64,000 nt of DNA from Xanthomonas indica (GTDB taxonomy: Bacteria > Pseudomonadota > Gammaproteobacteria > Xanthomonadales > Xanthomonadaceae): NCBI RefSeq assembly GCF_040529045.1, contig NZ_CP131914.1:728501-792500 (forward strand). The letters are read 5' to 3'. Positions 1 through 10,213 of the stretch are shown one piece after another. Every line of letters starts with the position of its first letter. The first letter of the stretch is position 1. The translations under genes and the position numbers were made by a program. The notes beneath the pieces were generated by a model. That model was not told the origin of the DNA. It made no database searches and saw nothing but the letters and a program-made list of their open reading frames with translations.

Positions 1-116
1 GCTGTATTGAGCGCAACCGCGCGCGCTGCCTGCCGGCAGCGCGCGTGCTTGGATCGGGCATTGCGCTCGCATTTCAGTCCTGGCGCAGCCGGGTGTGCGA
101 GCGTGGTGCGCATCGC

Positions 117-195
117 GCGTCGCGGCTGAAGCCGCTCCGACAAGGATGCGCGGTCCCGGCAATGTGTTGCTGTGGGAGGGACTTCAGTCCCGACG
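117..195. repeat. Convergent REP palindrome pair
   Basis: Two short palindromes face each other. At 117-141 the minus strand reads GTCGGAGCGGCTTCAGCCGC, and at 172-195 the plus strand reads GTGGGAGGGACTTCAGTCCC followed by GACG. The first is the common xanthomonad REP form, the second a variant seen again at 4554. Paired inverted REPs of this kind are the usual REPIN arrangement. It lies immediately downstream of the minus-strand gene ending at 213. Confidence 0.6.
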
Positions 196-212
196 CGGAA
201 ATGGCTCCGCGT

Positions 213-977
213 TCAGTGCTTGTCGGGCTCCTGCGGCGGCTTCTGCGGCGCGCCTTCCGTGCTGATGTCCTCGACATCGCCGATGTCGACCCGGCCCGGG
301 GTGCGGCCGTCCCACACCTGGTCCTGCAGCTTCCAGTACGCGCTCGGTTCCCAGAACTGCTTGGCGTAGAACACTTCCGGATCGATGCTGCCGCCGCGCG
401 GGCCGTTGATCGACAGCGGGCCGGCCGCGCCGGAGTGGCCGAGCAGGCCGCCGGTGCTGCGCATCGCCTCGCGCCGCAATACCGCTTCCTGGCGCGGCTT
501 GGCGACCTGGTCGCCGTACTCGGCGAGCATGGACTTGTCGAGCTTGGCCGCGCGCTTGCGCTCGTCCGGGGTCAGCTGGTTCCAGTACTCCATCTTGCGC
601 GCGCCGAACTGGTCGTAGCCGCGCTCGGCGGCCAGCGCCATCCACAGGAAGCCCATCGTATGGTCGGCAGCGCCGCCCTGGCCCTCCCAGTACATCTCGC
701 CCAGCCGCGCCTGCGACGGCTTGTCGGCATAGCGGGCGGCCAACTGGTACTGCTTCCGGGCCTCGGCGTACTCGCCCTTCTTGTCGGCGCGAATGCCGGC
801 GCGGCGATAGAACAGGTCCAGGTGCGCGTCGAGGAAGCCGTCGGTCAGCACCTGCGCCGGGATGTCCTGGAAGGTGTGGTCGCCCGGGGCCGCAGTGGCG
901 AGGCCGGGCAGGGCGAGCAGCAGGGCACAGGCCAATGCGGTGCCGCTGCTGGCAAGAAATCCTCTGAACGAAAGCAT
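213..977 (-). CDS. Secreted Sel1-like hypothetical protein
   Basis: A 254-aa protein that I do not recognise as a named family. It starts with a Sec-type signal peptide: a hydrophobic run (ACALLLALPGLATAA) within about the first 32 residues. The mature part contains two helical, tetratricopeptide/Sel1-like stretches (EYAEARKQYQLAARYADKP, then the ARLGEMYWEGQGGAADHTMG segment), which suggests a short solenoid. The C-terminal third is proline/glycine rich and ends in a charged tail. The start was set at the ATG at 977 because GATGAGG lies just upstream; an in-frame ATG nine bases earlier is the alternative. The protein is probably periplasmic; its role is unknown. Confidence 0.7.
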   Translation of the reverse strand: MLSFRGFLASSGTALACALLLALPGLATAAPGDHTFQDIPAQVLTDGFLDAHLDLFYRRAGIRADKKGEYAEARKQYQLAARYADKPSQARLGEMYWEGQGGAADHTMGFLWMALAAERGYDQFGARKMEYWNQLTPDERKRAAKLDKSMLAEYGDQVAKPRQEAVLRREAMRSTGGLLGHSGAAGPLSINGPRGGSIDPEVFYAKQFWEPSAYWKLQDQVWDGRTPGRVDIGDVEDISTEGAPQKPPQEPDKH

Positions 978-1143
978 GTTCCTCATCCCATGAGTGAGCG
1001 ATCGGCGCGATTCTAGGCATGCCGCCAGGTGCGCTCCATAGACTGATGGCATAGGAACAGACGCGCGTACGGCACGCGTCAGCCACGGTTCATCGCATCG
1101 TGCCGCGACGCACCAGCGCGGTGCGTCAGTGGTGACATCCGGG

Positions 1144-1764
1144 TTACAGCGGCAGCGCGATCTGCAGCGGATCGATGCGGCCTTCGCCGCGCATGATCTT
1201 CTTGAACTCGGGGCGGCTGACCGACACGTAGCGCTCGTTGCCGCCGATCTCCACCTGCGGGCCGTCCTGCACCGCGTGGCCGTTCTCGTCCACGCGCACG
1301 GTCATCGTCGCCTTGCTGCCGGTGTGGCAGATGGTCTTGATCTCCTGCAGTTCGTCGGCCCAGGCCAGCAGGTACTGGCTGCCCTCGAACAGTTCGCCGC
1401 GGAAATCGGTGCGCAGGCCGTAGCACAGTACCGGGATGCGCAGCCGGTCGACCACTTCGCTGAGCTGCCAGACCTGGGCGCGGCTGAGGAACTGGGCCTC
1501 GTCCACCAGCACGCAATGCAGCGGCCCGTGGTTGGCGATATCGGCCTCGATGGTGGCCAGCAGATCGGTCTCGGCGACGAAGGGCATGCCGTCGGCGCGC
1601 AGGCCGATGCGCGAGGCGACCACGCCGCTGCCGGCGCGGTGGTCCAGCCGCGGCGTCAGGATCGCCGTGCGCATGCCGCGCTCGCGATAGTTGTGTGCCG
1701 ACTGCAGCAGCGTGGTGGTCTTGCCGGCGTTCATCGCCGAATAGTAGAAATACAGTTTCGCCAT
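1144..1764 (-). CDS. tdk: Thymidine kinase
   Basis: A 206-aa type II thymidine kinase, the usual length for the family, which phosphorylates thymidine to dTMP in the salvage pathway. The P-loop is at residues 9-17 (SAMNAGKTT), the catalytic DEAQF box at 88-92, and the substrate-binding lasso ends in [11 protein letters not shown]. Two of the cysteines expected in the structural zinc site appear to be replaced: the second cysteine of the first pair is Thr (ICHTG, from 145), and the cysteine after YVSV is Ser. Only Cys146 of that set is evident, so the zinc may be absent. The gene is transcribed divergently from rep across 135 bp. Confidence 0.93.
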   Translation of the reverse strand: MAKLYFYYSAMNAGKTTTLLQSAHNYRERGMRTAILTPRLDHRAGSGVVASRIGLRADGMPFVAETDLLATIEADIANHGPLHCVLVDEAQFLSRAQVWQLSEVVDRLRIPVLCYGLRTDFRGELFEGSQYLLAWADELQEIKTICHTGSKATMTVRVDENGHAVQDGPQVEIGGNERYVSVSRPEFKKIMRGEGRIDPLQIALPL

Positions 1765-1872
1765 GCCGCCGATTCTAGCGCGGCGGCCGCGCGCCCCGGC
1801 CTTCGTCGGCCGAATCGCGAACGGGTTCAGCGCCGGCGCGGAGGCGGGGCGTCGCCGCCGGCCGGCGCCCGG

Positions 1873-1878
1873 TACAAT
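1873..1878 (+). promoter_or_regulatory. Putative -10 box for rep
   Basis: TACAAT lies 21 bp before the rep start codon, in the short divergent gap with tdk. No good -35 box is visible in the GC-rich sequence upstream, so this is only a plausible promoter. Confidence 0.35.
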
Positions 1879-1899
1879 GCGCGGCCAAGGGAAGTCTTC

Positions 1900-3876
1900 A
1901 TGCACGGTCTCAATCCTCCCCAACGCGCCGCGGTCCTGCATTGCGAGGGTCCGTTGCTGGTGCTGGCCGGTGCCGGCAGCGGCAAGACCCGCGTGATCGT
2001 GGAAAAGATCGCGCACCTGATCGCCAGTGGCCGCTACCCGGCCAAGCGCATCGCCGCGATCACCTTCACCAACAAGTCGGCCAAGGAAATGCGCGAGCGC
2101 GTGGCCAAGCGCATCCGCAGCGAGGCTGCCGACGGCCTGACCATCTGCACCTTCCACGCCCTGGGGCTGAAGTTCCTGCAGATCGAACATGCCGCGGTGG
2201 GCCTGAAGCGCGGCTTCTCGATCTTCGACGCCGACGATGCCGCCGCGCAGATCAAGGACCTGATGCCCGGCGCCAAGCCCGATGCGATCGAGGACGCCAA
2301 GAACCTGATCTCGCGCGCCAAGAACGCCGGGCTGTCGCCGGAACAGGCGATGGCGGCGGCGCGCAGCAACCGCGAGCAGGAAGCGGCCAGTCTGTACGAG
2401 CGCTACCAGGCGCGGCTGAGCACCTTCAATGCGGTGGACTTCGACGACCTGATCCGCCTGCCGGTGCAGGTGCTGGAGGAGAACGAGGACATCGTGATGG
2501 CCTGGCGCGAACGCATCGGCTACCTGCTGGTGGACGAAAGCCAGGACACCAACGACGCGCAGTACCGGCTGCTGAAGATGCTGGCCGGCCCGCGCGGCAA
2601 CTTCACCTGCGTGGGCGACGACGACCAGAGCATCTACGCCTGGCGCGGCGCCAACCCGGAAAACCTGATGCAGATGGGCCGCGACTACCCGGCCCTGCAG
2701 ATCATCAAGCTGGAGCAGAACTACCGCTGCTCCAACCGCGTGCTGCGCGCTGCCAATGCCTTGATCGCGCACAACCCGCACGAGCACCTGAAGACGCTGT
2801 GGAGCGACCAGGCCGACGGCGAGCGCATCCGCGTGTGGGAGTGCCGCGACAGCGAGCACGAGGCGGAAAAGGTCGCCGCCGAGATCGCCTACCTGGGCAC
2901 CGCCAAGCAGGTGCCGTGGAGCGACTTCTGCATCCTGTTCCGCGGCAACTTCCAGTCGCGGCCGCTGGAAAAGGCGCTGCAGATGGCCAGCGTGCCGTAC
3001 CACATCACCGGCGGCACCGCGTTCCTGGAGCGGCAGGAGGTCAAGGACGTGCTGTCCTGGCTGCGCCTGCTGGTAAATCCCGACGACGACGCGGCGTTCC
3101 TGCGCGCGGTGCAGGCGCCCAAGCGCGAGGTCGGTGCGACCTCGCTGGCCAAGCTGGCCGAACTGGCCTCGGCCAAGCACCTGCCGATGTCGCGCGCGGC
3201 CGAGTCGGTGGGTGCGTTGCAGCAGTTGCCGCCACGCGCGGCCAACGGCCTGAGCGACTTCGTCGACATCTTGCACGAACTGCGCGCGGCCTCGACCACG
3301 CTGTCCTCGGCCGACGTGGTGCGCCAGCTGGCCGAGCAGTCGGGGCTGATCCGCGAACTGCGCAGCCAGTGCAAGGACGAAGCGAGTTTCCAGCGCCGCC
3401 GCGGCAACCTGGAGGAACTGGCCAAGTGGTTCGAAGGCGGCCCGCGCGGCGCCACCGTCGGCGACCTGGCCGCGCAGCTGGCGCTGCTGTCGCGCAACGA
3501 CAAGGACGACGGCGGCAACCAGGTGCGGATGATGACCATGCACGCGTCCAAGGGCCTGGAGTTCCGCTACGTGTTCATCGTCGGCTGCGAGGACGGCGTG
3601 CTGCCGCACGAGGTCAGCCTGGAAGAAGGCAACCTGCAGGAAGAGCGGCGCCTGCTGTACGTGGGCATCACCCGCGCCAAGGAGCAGCTGTGGATGAGCT
3701 ACAGCAAGCTCACCCGCAAGTTCGGCGAGCACATCCGGCTCAAGCCCAGCCGCTTCTTCGACGAGATCCCGGCCGAGGAAATGCAGCGCGACGGCGCCGA
3801 CCCGGTGGCCGACGCCGCGCGCAAGAAGGAGCGCGCCAACGCGGGGCTGGCGGCGATCCAGGCGTTGTTCGATTGA
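1900..3876 (+). CDS. rep: ATP-dependent DNA helicase Rep (UvrD/REP superfamily 1)
   Basis: A 658-aa superfamily 1A 3'-5' DNA helicase that helps the replisome through protein roadblocks. All motifs are present: motif [10 protein letters not shown] near residue 25, Ia [22 protein letters not shown] near 208, [35 protein letters not shown] and [12 protein letters not shown]. The start ATG at 1900 gives [12 protein letters not shown], the canonical beginning of Rep, and nothing conserved lies upstream. The length and order of motifs fit Rep rather than the longer UvrD. A run of tandem ~141-bp repeats begins about 110 bp after the stop. Confidence 0.95.
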   Translation: MHGLNPPQRAAVLHCEGPLLVLAGAGSGKTRVIVEKIAHLIASGRYPAKRIAAITFTNKSAKEMRERVAKRIRSEAADGLTICTFHALGLKFLQIEHAAVGLKRGFSIFDADDAAAQIKDLMPGAKPDAIEDAKNLISRAKNAGLSPEQAMAAARSNREQEAASLYERYQARLSTFNAVDFDDLIRLPVQVLEENEDIVMAWRERIGYLLVDESQDTNDAQYRLLKMLAGPRGNFTCVGDDDQSIYAWRGANPENLMQMGRDYPALQIIKLEQNYRCSNRVLRAANALIAHNPHEHLKTLWSDQADGERIRVWECRDSEHEAEKVAAEIAYLGTAKQVPWSDFCILFRGNFQSRPLEKALQMASVPYHITGGTAFLERQEVKDVLSWLRLLVNPDDDAAFLRAVQAPKREVGATSLAKLAELASAKHLPMSRAAESVGALQQLPPRAANGLSDFVDILHELRAASTTLSSADVVRQLAEQSGLIRELRSQCKDEASFQRRRGNLEELAKWFEGGPRGATVGDLAAQLALLSRNDKDDGGNQVRMMTMHASKGLEFRYVFIVGCEDGVLPHEVSLEEGNLQEERRLLYVGITRAKEQLWMSYSKLTRKFGEHIRLKPSRFFDEIPAEEMQRDGADPVADAARKKERANAGLAAIQALFD

Positions 3877-3984
3877 GAGCCGGGATTGGGGAATTGGGAT
3901 TGGGGATTCGTAACGCGGGGTGCGTTGCGCTGCGGGTGGTGAGGCTTGGGTTTAGTGCGTGTAGTGCGTGGACTTGTCGCTGTT

Positions 3985-4398
3985 CCTTCTCTCTGCGGGA
4001 GAAGGTGCCCCGTAGGGGCGGATGAGGGTCCGGGCGCAGCCTCGTGGACCCACACTCCGCGAGTCGCTTCGCGCCGTACCCTCACCCCAACCCCTCTCCC
4101 GGAGGGAGAGGGGCTAGTGGGCTGTTCCTTCTCCCGGCGGGAGAAGGTGCCCCGTAGGGGCGGATGAGGGTCCGGGCGCAGCCTCGTGGACCCACACTCT
4201 GCGGGTCGCTTCGCGCCGTACCCTCACCCCAGACCCTCTCCCGGAGGCAGAGGGCTAGTCGGCTGTTCCTTCTCCCTGTGGGAGAAGGTGCCCCGAAGGG
4301 GCGGATGAGGGTCCGGGCGCAGCCTCGTGGACCCACACTCCGCGGGTCGCTTCGCGCCGTACCCTCACCCCAACCCCTCTCCCGGGGGGAGAGGGGCT
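3985..4398. repeat. Three tandem copies of a ~141-bp structured element
   Basis: Copies run 3985-4115, 4127-4256 and 4268-4398, with a period of 141-142 bp. Each begins with a palindrome of the form CCTTCTCyC..GGGAGAAGG, then a short hairpin (GCCCCGTAGGGGC), a conserved core (GGATGAGGGTCCGGGCGCAG, then CCTCGTGGACCCACACTC) and a final palindrome built on CCTCTCCCGG and its complement. The copies differ at only a few positions. A related element occurs at 7015-7142. Short open frames across the array follow the repeat and are not genes. This fills the gap between rep and glyS. Confidence 0.85.
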
Positions 4399-4553
4399 TG
4401 ATCGCGGGCGCTCGCACACTGTCCGTTGTGTGCAGGGTTGGAGGCCTCCGGCCAGGCGCGTTCTCCTCTGCGCTGTGATTGCTGGTTCCTTTCATTGCGG
4501 CAGAAACACGCGCGGCTCCTGCCGAGGCGTGCGGAACATATAGCCAATGCACT

Positions 4554-4577
4554 GTGGGAGGGACTTCAGTCCCGACG
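4554..4577 (+). repeat. REP-variant palindrome
   Basis: GTGGGAGGGACTTCAGTCCC plus GACG, identical to the copy at 172-195. Here it stands alone, 60 bp before the glyS terminator. Confidence 0.6.
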
Positions 4578-4636
4578 CATTGCGGTGTGCCGAAGCCAGT
4601 GGCGCCGCGCATCGCGGCGGCAGCCATCTCCATAAA

Positions 4637-4667
4637 CGAGAACGGGCCGCTAAGCGGCCCGTTCTCG
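4637..4667 (-). terminator. Terminator hairpin downstream of glyS
   Basis: A perfect 14-bp stem (CGAGAACGGGCCGC and its complement) with a 3-base TAA loop lies 18 bp beyond the glyS stop. On the minus strand it is followed by TTTATGG, a short T-run, so it fits an intrinsic terminator of the glyQ-glyS transcript. Confidence 0.75.
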
Positions 4668-4684
4668 CTCGACGGCGCTGGCGC

Positions 4685-6991
4685 TTACGCCGACAAGTGC
4701 TCGATCGCCGCGACGCTGCCGAGGCGATCGCCCAGGCGCTTGAGCAGGGCCAGGCGGTTGCGACGCAGCGCCTGGTCGTCTGCGTTGACCATCACGCCGT
4801 CGAAGAACGCGTCGACCTGCGGGCGCAGCCGCGCCAGGAAATTCAGCACGGTGACGTAGTCGTGCTGGCGCAGCGCGCCGTCGGTCTCGGCGATCGCTGC
4901 TTCCACCGCCTCGGCCAGCGCGCGTTCCGCCGGTTCGCGCAGCAGGCCCGCGTCGACCTGCGCCGGAATCTCGCCTTCGGCCTTGCGCAGGATGTTGCGG
5001 ATGCGCTTGTTGGCCGCGGCCAGCGCCTCGGCCTCCGGCAACGCGGCGAAGGTGCCGATCGCGTCGATGCGGCGGTCGAAGTCGTACAGCGAGCCGAGCG
5101 CGGTGGTCGCGGTTGAAACCGCTCCTGCGGGCGCCGTCGTGTCCTTTGTAGGAGCGGCTTCAGCCGCGACCGAGAACAGCGCGGCTACTGCGTTGAACTG
5201 CGTTGCCGGCACACCCTTGTCGGCGTAGTAGCCGCGCAGGCGGTCGAGGATGAAGTCATAGCACGATGGAGCCTGCTCTTCTGAGGCGCGCCGGACTTCG
5301 GCGTAGCGCTCTTCAGTTACTTTTTTACCGAAGAGTATCTTCTTGAAATGGCTTTCCAGTTCGGATGCATCTCCAGTTCCTCTTAGCCAACGCACAACAT
5401 TGTTGACCATCGATTGAGATGGCAAAGAAGTGCGCAAAACAACTTCCGTGTTGTTCAAAAAACTAGCGACGTAGAGCAGACGCAAAATCTCTAACTCAAA
5501 CCCACTCTCAATCACCGTCCGCGCCAACCCCAGCGCATTGCGCCGCAGTGCGAACGGATCCTTGTTGCCGGTTGGCTTCAATCCCGCGGCGAAGCCACCG
5601 GCCAGCGTGTCCAGGCGTTCGGCAATCGCCAGTACCTTGCCCAGCGGCGACAGCGCGACGTCGTCGCCGGCGAAGCGCGGCTGGTAGGCCTCGTCGATCG
5701 CCAGGGCGATCTCGCTCGGTTCGCCGGCGGCGAGCGCGTAGTGGCGGCCGGCGATGCCCTGCAGTTCCGGAAACTCGTTGACCATGCGCGACTGCAGGTC
5801 GTTCTTGCTCAGTTCGGCGGCGCGGCGCGCCTGTGCCGGGTCCACGCCGACCTGCGCGGCGATCGCCTCGGCCAGCGCAGCCACGCGCTGCACCTTGTCG
5901 GCGATGCTGCCGAGCTTGGCCTGGTAGGTGACGCTGGCCAGGCCGGCGCCCATCGCCTCCAGGCCCTGCTTGAGGTCTTCGTCGAAGAAGAACTTGGCGT
6001 CGGCGAAGCGCGGGCGGATCACCCGCTCGTAGCCCTTGGCCACTTCGGCGACGTCGCGCGAGACGATGTTGGCGATGCCGATGAAATGCTCGGTGAGCTT
6101 GCCGCCGGCATCCAGCACCGGGAAGAACTTCTGGTTGCTCTCCATGGTCTCGATCAGCGCTTCCTGCGGCACCGCCAGGAACGCCGGCTCGAACTTGCAC
6201 AGCACTGCCGACGGCCATTCGACCAGGTTCACCACCTGCTCCAGGTTGTCCTCGGCGATGCGCGCGCTGCCACCTGCCTCGCGTGCGGCCTGCTCGACTT
6301 CGGCGACGATGCGCGCGCGGCGTAGGTCCGGGTCCACTAGTACCTGCGCGGCCTGCAGCGCGGTCACGTAGTCGCCCGGCTGCGCCAGCGGCACCGGCGC
6401 GTCGTGCAGGAAGCGGTGGCCGCGGCTGTCGCGGCCGGCCTCCACGCCGAACAGCGGCATCGGCACCACCTCGCTGCCGAATAGCAGCACCAGCCACTGC
6501 ACCGGCCGCGCGAAGCCGTAATCGTGATCGCCCCAGCGCATCGGCTTGGGGATCGGCATTGCCGCGATCGCCTCGCGCAGGATCTCCGGCAGCAGCGTGG
6601 CGGTGCGCGCGCCCGGGTTCACCGCGCGGTGCACGAAGCGTTCGCCCTTGGCGTCGCTGGTGCGCTCCAGCGCGGTCCAGTCGATCCCGGCCTTGGCGGC
6701 GAACCCCTGCAGCGCCTTGGTCGGCTGGCCGTCGGCGTCCAGCGCGATGTTGAGGTAGGGGCCGAGCACTTCCGCGCGCTGCTCCGGCTGCTCGACGGCC
6801 ACGCCCGGCAGCAGCACCGCCAGCCGGCGCGGCGTGGACAGCGGCTTGGCGTCGCCGCGCTCGACCGCGATGCCGCGCTTCTCCAGCCCGGCGATCACGC
6901 CGTCGAACAGCGCCTGGGCCAGGCCCGGCAATGCCTTGACCGGCAGTTCCTCGGTGCCCAGTTCGATCAGCAGGGGAAGGTGTTGGCTCAT
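4685..6991 (-). CDS. glyS: Glycyl-tRNA synthetase beta subunit, with two internal insertions
   Basis: The beta chain of the bacterial alpha2beta2 glycyl-tRNA synthetase. It starts [20 protein letters not shown], the conserved beginning of GlyS, and has the HD-type core and a C-terminal anticodon-binding region. At 768 aa it is about 80 residues longer than the usual ~690. The excess lies in the C-terminal half. Residues about 494-572 (5275-5510) come from a visibly AT-richer stretch with unfamiliar sequence, and residues about 607-628 are encoded by an in-frame REP pair at 5106-5171. Family sequence resumes after each, and the frame stays open, so the enzyme is probably functional and tolerates both. 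It lies 155 bp after glyQ. Confidence 0.92.
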   Translation of the reverse strand: MSQHLPLLIELGTEELPVKALPGLAQALFDGVIAGLEKRGIAVERGDAKPLSTPRRLAVLLPGVAVEQPEQRAEVLGPYLNIALDADGQPTKALQGFAAKAGIDWTALERTSDAKGERFVHRAVNPGARTATLLPEILREAIAAMPIPKPMRWGDHDYGFARPVQWLVLLFGSEVVPMPLFGVEAGRDSRGHRFLHDAPVPLAQPGDYVTALQAAQVLVDPDLRRARIVAEVEQAAREAGGSARIAEDNLEQVVNLVEWPSAVLCKFEPAFLAVPQEALIETMESNQKFFPVLDAGGKLTEHFIGIANIVSRDVAEVAKGYERVIRPRFADAKFFFDEDLKQGLEAMGAGLASVTYQAKLGSIADKVQRVAALAEAIAAQVGVDPAQARRAAELSKNDLQSRMVNEFPELQGIAGRHYALAAGEPSEIALAIDEAYQPRFAGDDVALSPLGKVLAIAERLDTLAGGFAAGLKPTGNKDPFALRRNALGLARTVIESGFELEILRLLYVASFLNNTEVVLRTSLPSQSMVNNVVRWLRGTGDASELESHFKKILFGKKVTEERYAEVRRASEEQAPSCYDFILDRLRGYYADKGVPATQFNAVAALFSVAAEAAPTKDTTAPAGAVSTATTALGSLYDFDRRIDAIGTFAALPEAEALAAANKRIRNILRKAEGEIPAQVDAGLLREPAERALAEAVEAAIAETDGALRQHDYVTVLNFLARLRPQVDAFFDGVMVNADDQALRRNRLALLKRLGDRLGSVAAIEHLSA
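5106..5171. repeat. REP pair (REPIN) inside glyS
   Basis: An inverted REP pair: GTCGCGGTTGAAACCGCTCCT at its left end and TGTAGGAGCGGCTTCAGCCG (with GCGACC) at its right end, the latter carrying the GTAG tetranucleotide. The unit is 66 bp, a multiple of three, and is read through on the minus strand as an Ala/Thr-rich loop (from [11 protein letters not shown] to GAVSTAT) in GlyS. Confidence 0.8.
5275..5510. other. AT-rich inserted segment within glyS
   Basis: Base composition drops clearly compared with the flanks (about 45% GC by rough count, against well over 60% either side), with rare-looking codons and A/T runs such as acttttttacc. It encodes a stretch of glyS (including [16 protein letters not shown] and [13 protein letters not shown]) that I cannot match to the GlyS family, sitting between the conserved [10 protein letters not shown] and [16 protein letters not shown] segments. 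Confidence 0.65.
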
Positions 6992-7014
6992 GTGTCAGAC
7001 CTTGCTTAGCGGTT

Positions 7015-7142
7015 CCTTCTCCCTGCGGGAGAAGGTGCCCCGAAGGGGCGGATGAGGGTGCGGGCGCCTGGGGAGTCGGAGCAGCCGGCCGTGCGTGCCG
7101 GCGTACCCTCACCCCAACCCCTCTCCCGGCGGGAGAGGGGCT
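7015..7142. repeat. Single copy of the structured element between glyQ and glyS
   Basis: Shares both terminal palindromes (CCTTCTCCCTGCGGGAGAAGG without its last base, and CCCCTCTCCCGGCGGGAGAG) and the GCCCCGAAGGGGC hairpin with the array at 3985-4398, but its middle part is different. It occupies nearly all of the 155 bp between glyQ and glyS. Confidence 0.8.
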
Positions 7143-7146
7143 TGCA

Positions 7147-8055
<909 letters not shown>

Positions 8056-8083
8056 CTCGCAGGGGGCCGGTTGAGGGGTGCGC

Positions 8084-8090
8084 TAGTATA
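8084..8090. promoter_or_regulatory. Divergent -10 region between glyQ and the GspE-like gene
   Basis: TAGTATA can serve either strand: TATACT reading toward glyQ (ATG at 8055) and TAGTAT reading toward the ATPase gene (ATG at 8132). The 76-bp gap leaves room for only a compact, overlapping promoter pair. Supported by sequence match and position only. Confidence 0.4.
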
Positions 8091-8131
8091 GCGACCGACT
8101 CGCGGGGACTTCCGCGCACCGGACCTGGACC

Positions 8132-9952
8132 ATGGATTCGCGCCCTGCCGCGCCGCCCGCGTCGTTGCCCGCCGAGCCCGCCGTCGCCTTGCCGCCGGGC
8201 CGGCTGAGCTTCGAGCGCGTAGCCGCGGCGCTGCTCGCCGACGGCCTGGTCGCACCGGCCGAACGCGGCCGCGTGCAGTTCTCGGCGCAGACCGCGCGCA
8301 CCGTCAGCGACGTGCATCCGCTGGTGCTGCTGTCCAACCTGAAACTGGCCGCGACCCGCCCGCCGGGCAGCGAGCTGAGCCTGGAGCGGCTGACCGAATG
8401 GCTGGCGCAGCGTTGCGGCTTGCGCTACCTGCGCATCGATCCGACCCGGGTCGACGTGGCCGCGGTCACCGGCGTGGTCTCGCACGCCTACGCGCGCCGC
8501 CATCGCATCCTGCCGCTCGCGCTGCAGCCCGAGCGCCTGCTGGTGGCGACCAGCGAACCGCTGGCGTTGGACTGGCTCGGCGACGTGCAGCACCTGGCGC
8601 GGCGCCGCATCGAAGTGGTGGTGGTCAACCCGCTGGACCTGCATCGCTACACGATGGAGTTCTTCGGCGTGACCCGCTCGGTGCGCGGCGCCAAGGACGG
8701 GCGCACCGAGCAGAGCAGCGGCCTGCCCAGCTTCGAGCAGCTGGTGGAACTGGGCCGCGGCGGCGACGTCAACGCCGACGACCACCACATCGTGCACATC
8801 GTCGACTGGCTGCTGCAGTACGCCTACGAACAGCGCGCCAGCGACATCCACCTGGAGCCGCGGCGCGAGGCCGGGCGCATGCGCTTCCGCATCGACGGCG
8901 TGCTGCACAAGGTGCTGGAAGTGCCGCCGGCGGTGATGACCGCCATCGTCAGCCGCATCAAGGTGCTCGGGCGCATGGACCTGGCCGAGCGGCGGCGGCC
9001 GCAGGACGGGCGCATCAAGACCCGCTCGCCGGGCGGGCGCGAGACCGAGATGCGCCTGTCGACCATGCCGACCGCCTTCGGCGAGAAGTGCGTGATGCGC
9101 ATCTTCGACCCGGACGCCGCGTTCAAGAGCGTGGACCAGCTCGGCTTCAGCGCGCAGGAAGCGGCCGGCTGGAACGCGCTGGTGGAACGCCCGCACGGCA
9201 TCGTGCTGGTCACCGGCCCCACCGGCTCGGGCAAGACCACCACGCTGTACTCCACGCTCAAGCGCCTGGCCACGCCGGACGTGAACGTGTGCAGCGTGGA
9301 AGACCCGATCGAGATGATCGCCACCGAATTCAACCAGATGCAGGTGCAGCCGAACATCGACCTGGACTTCGCCAGCGGCGTGCGCACCCTGCTGCGGCAG
9401 GACCCGGACATCATCATGATCGGCGAAATCCGCGACCTGGAGACGGCGCAGATGGCGGTGCAGGCCTCGCTGACCGGGCACCTGGTGCTGTCGACCCTGC
9501 ACACCAACGATGCGCCCTCGGCGATCACCCGCCTGCTCGACCTGGGCGTGCCGCACTACCTGGTCGCCTCCACCCTCAACGGCGTGCTGGCGCAGCGCCT
9601 GGTGCGCACCCTGTGCGGCCACTGCAAGCGCCCGCACGCGCTGGAGCCGCATGAGTGGGACGCGTTGCGCGAACCGGGCGAGGCCTTGCCCGAGCCGCTG
9701 CAGCCCTACGCCCCGGTCGGCTGCCTGGAGTGCCGCCGCACCGGTTACCTGGGCCGGGTCGGCCTGTACGAACTGCTGCCGGTGACCCCGCGCCTGCGTA
9801 CCCTGATCCGCGCCGACATGGACCTGGCCGGCTTCAGCCGCGCCGCCCAGGACGAGGGCGTGCGCACGCTGCGCCGCGCCGGCCTGGAAAAGGTGGCCGC
9901 CGGACTGACCACCATCGAAGAAGTGCTGTCGGTGCTGCCGCCGCGGGAGTGA
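8132..9952 (+). CDS. GspE/PilB-family secretion ATPase (unlinked)
   Basis: A 606-aa ATPase of the type II secretion/type IV pilus family, which hydrolyses ATP in the cytoplasm to drive pseudopilin assembly. An N-terminal GspE-N-like domain (about residues 20-180) precedes the ATPase: Walker A GPTGSGKTT at about 361-369, an Asp box near GEIRDLETAQMA, the His box STLHTNDAP, and a C4 zinc site at Cys495, 498, 531 and 534 (CGHC and CLEC). No other secretion or pilus genes are adjacent, so the partner machine must be encoded elsewhere. The sequence alone does not say whether it serves T2SS or pili. Confidence 0.85.
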   Translation: MDSRPAAPPASLPAEPAVALPPGRLSFERVAAALLADGLVAPAERGRVQFSAQTARTVSDVHPLVLLSNLKLAATRPPGSELSLERLTEWLAQRCGLRYLRIDPTRVDVAAVTGVVSHAYARRHRILPLALQPERLLVATSEPLALDWLGDVQHLARRRIEVVVVNPLDLHRYTMEFFGVTRSVRGAKDGRTEQSSGLPSFEQLVELGRGGDVNADDHHIVHIVDWLLQYAYEQRASDIHLEPRREAGRMRFRIDGVLHKVLEVPPAVMTAIVSRIKVLGRMDLAERRRPQDGRIKTRSPGGRETEMRLSTMPTAFGEKCVMRIFDPDAAFKSVDQLGFSAQEAAGWNALVERPHGIVLVTGPTGSGKTTTLYSTLKRLATPDVNVCSVEDPIEMIATEFNQMQVQPNIDLDFASGVRTLLRQDPDIIMIGEIRDLETAQMAVQASLTGHLVLSTLHTNDAPSAITRLLDLGVPHYLVASTLNGVLAQRLVRTLCGHCKRPHALEPHEWDALREPGEALPEPLQPYAPVGCLECRRTGYLGRVGLYELLPVTPRLRTLIRADMDLAGFSRAAQDEGVRTLRRAGLEKVAAGLTTIEEVLSVLPPRE

Positions 9953-10213
9953 GCGGGCGGGAGGCGCGGTTGGCGTTGGTCTCTTCGTGCGGCGGCTGCG
10001 CGCCCGATGTCGCTTGCGGAGGCGTCTCACTGCGCGCCGGACGCGCTTCTGCCGATCCCCCATCCCGACGCTCCCATCCCAGTTCCATCATCGCGATGGC
10101 TGGCGCACCTACGGGATCACGGTGTGTCCCGCTAAGCCACACAACAGGCAATGATGCGCGCCGCCCACGCGTCGGACGAGGGGGGCGACGCAGCGCCGCG
10201 ATCCGTGCCGTGG

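Noticed and set aside
3985-4398. CRISPR-like tandem array
   Set aside because: Units are 141 bp without unique spacers and no cas genes are present; they are structured tandem repeats.
5508-7112. 534-aa Arg-rich frame overlapping glyS
   Set aside because: Out-of-frame shadow of glyS; all GlyS motifs lie in the other frame.
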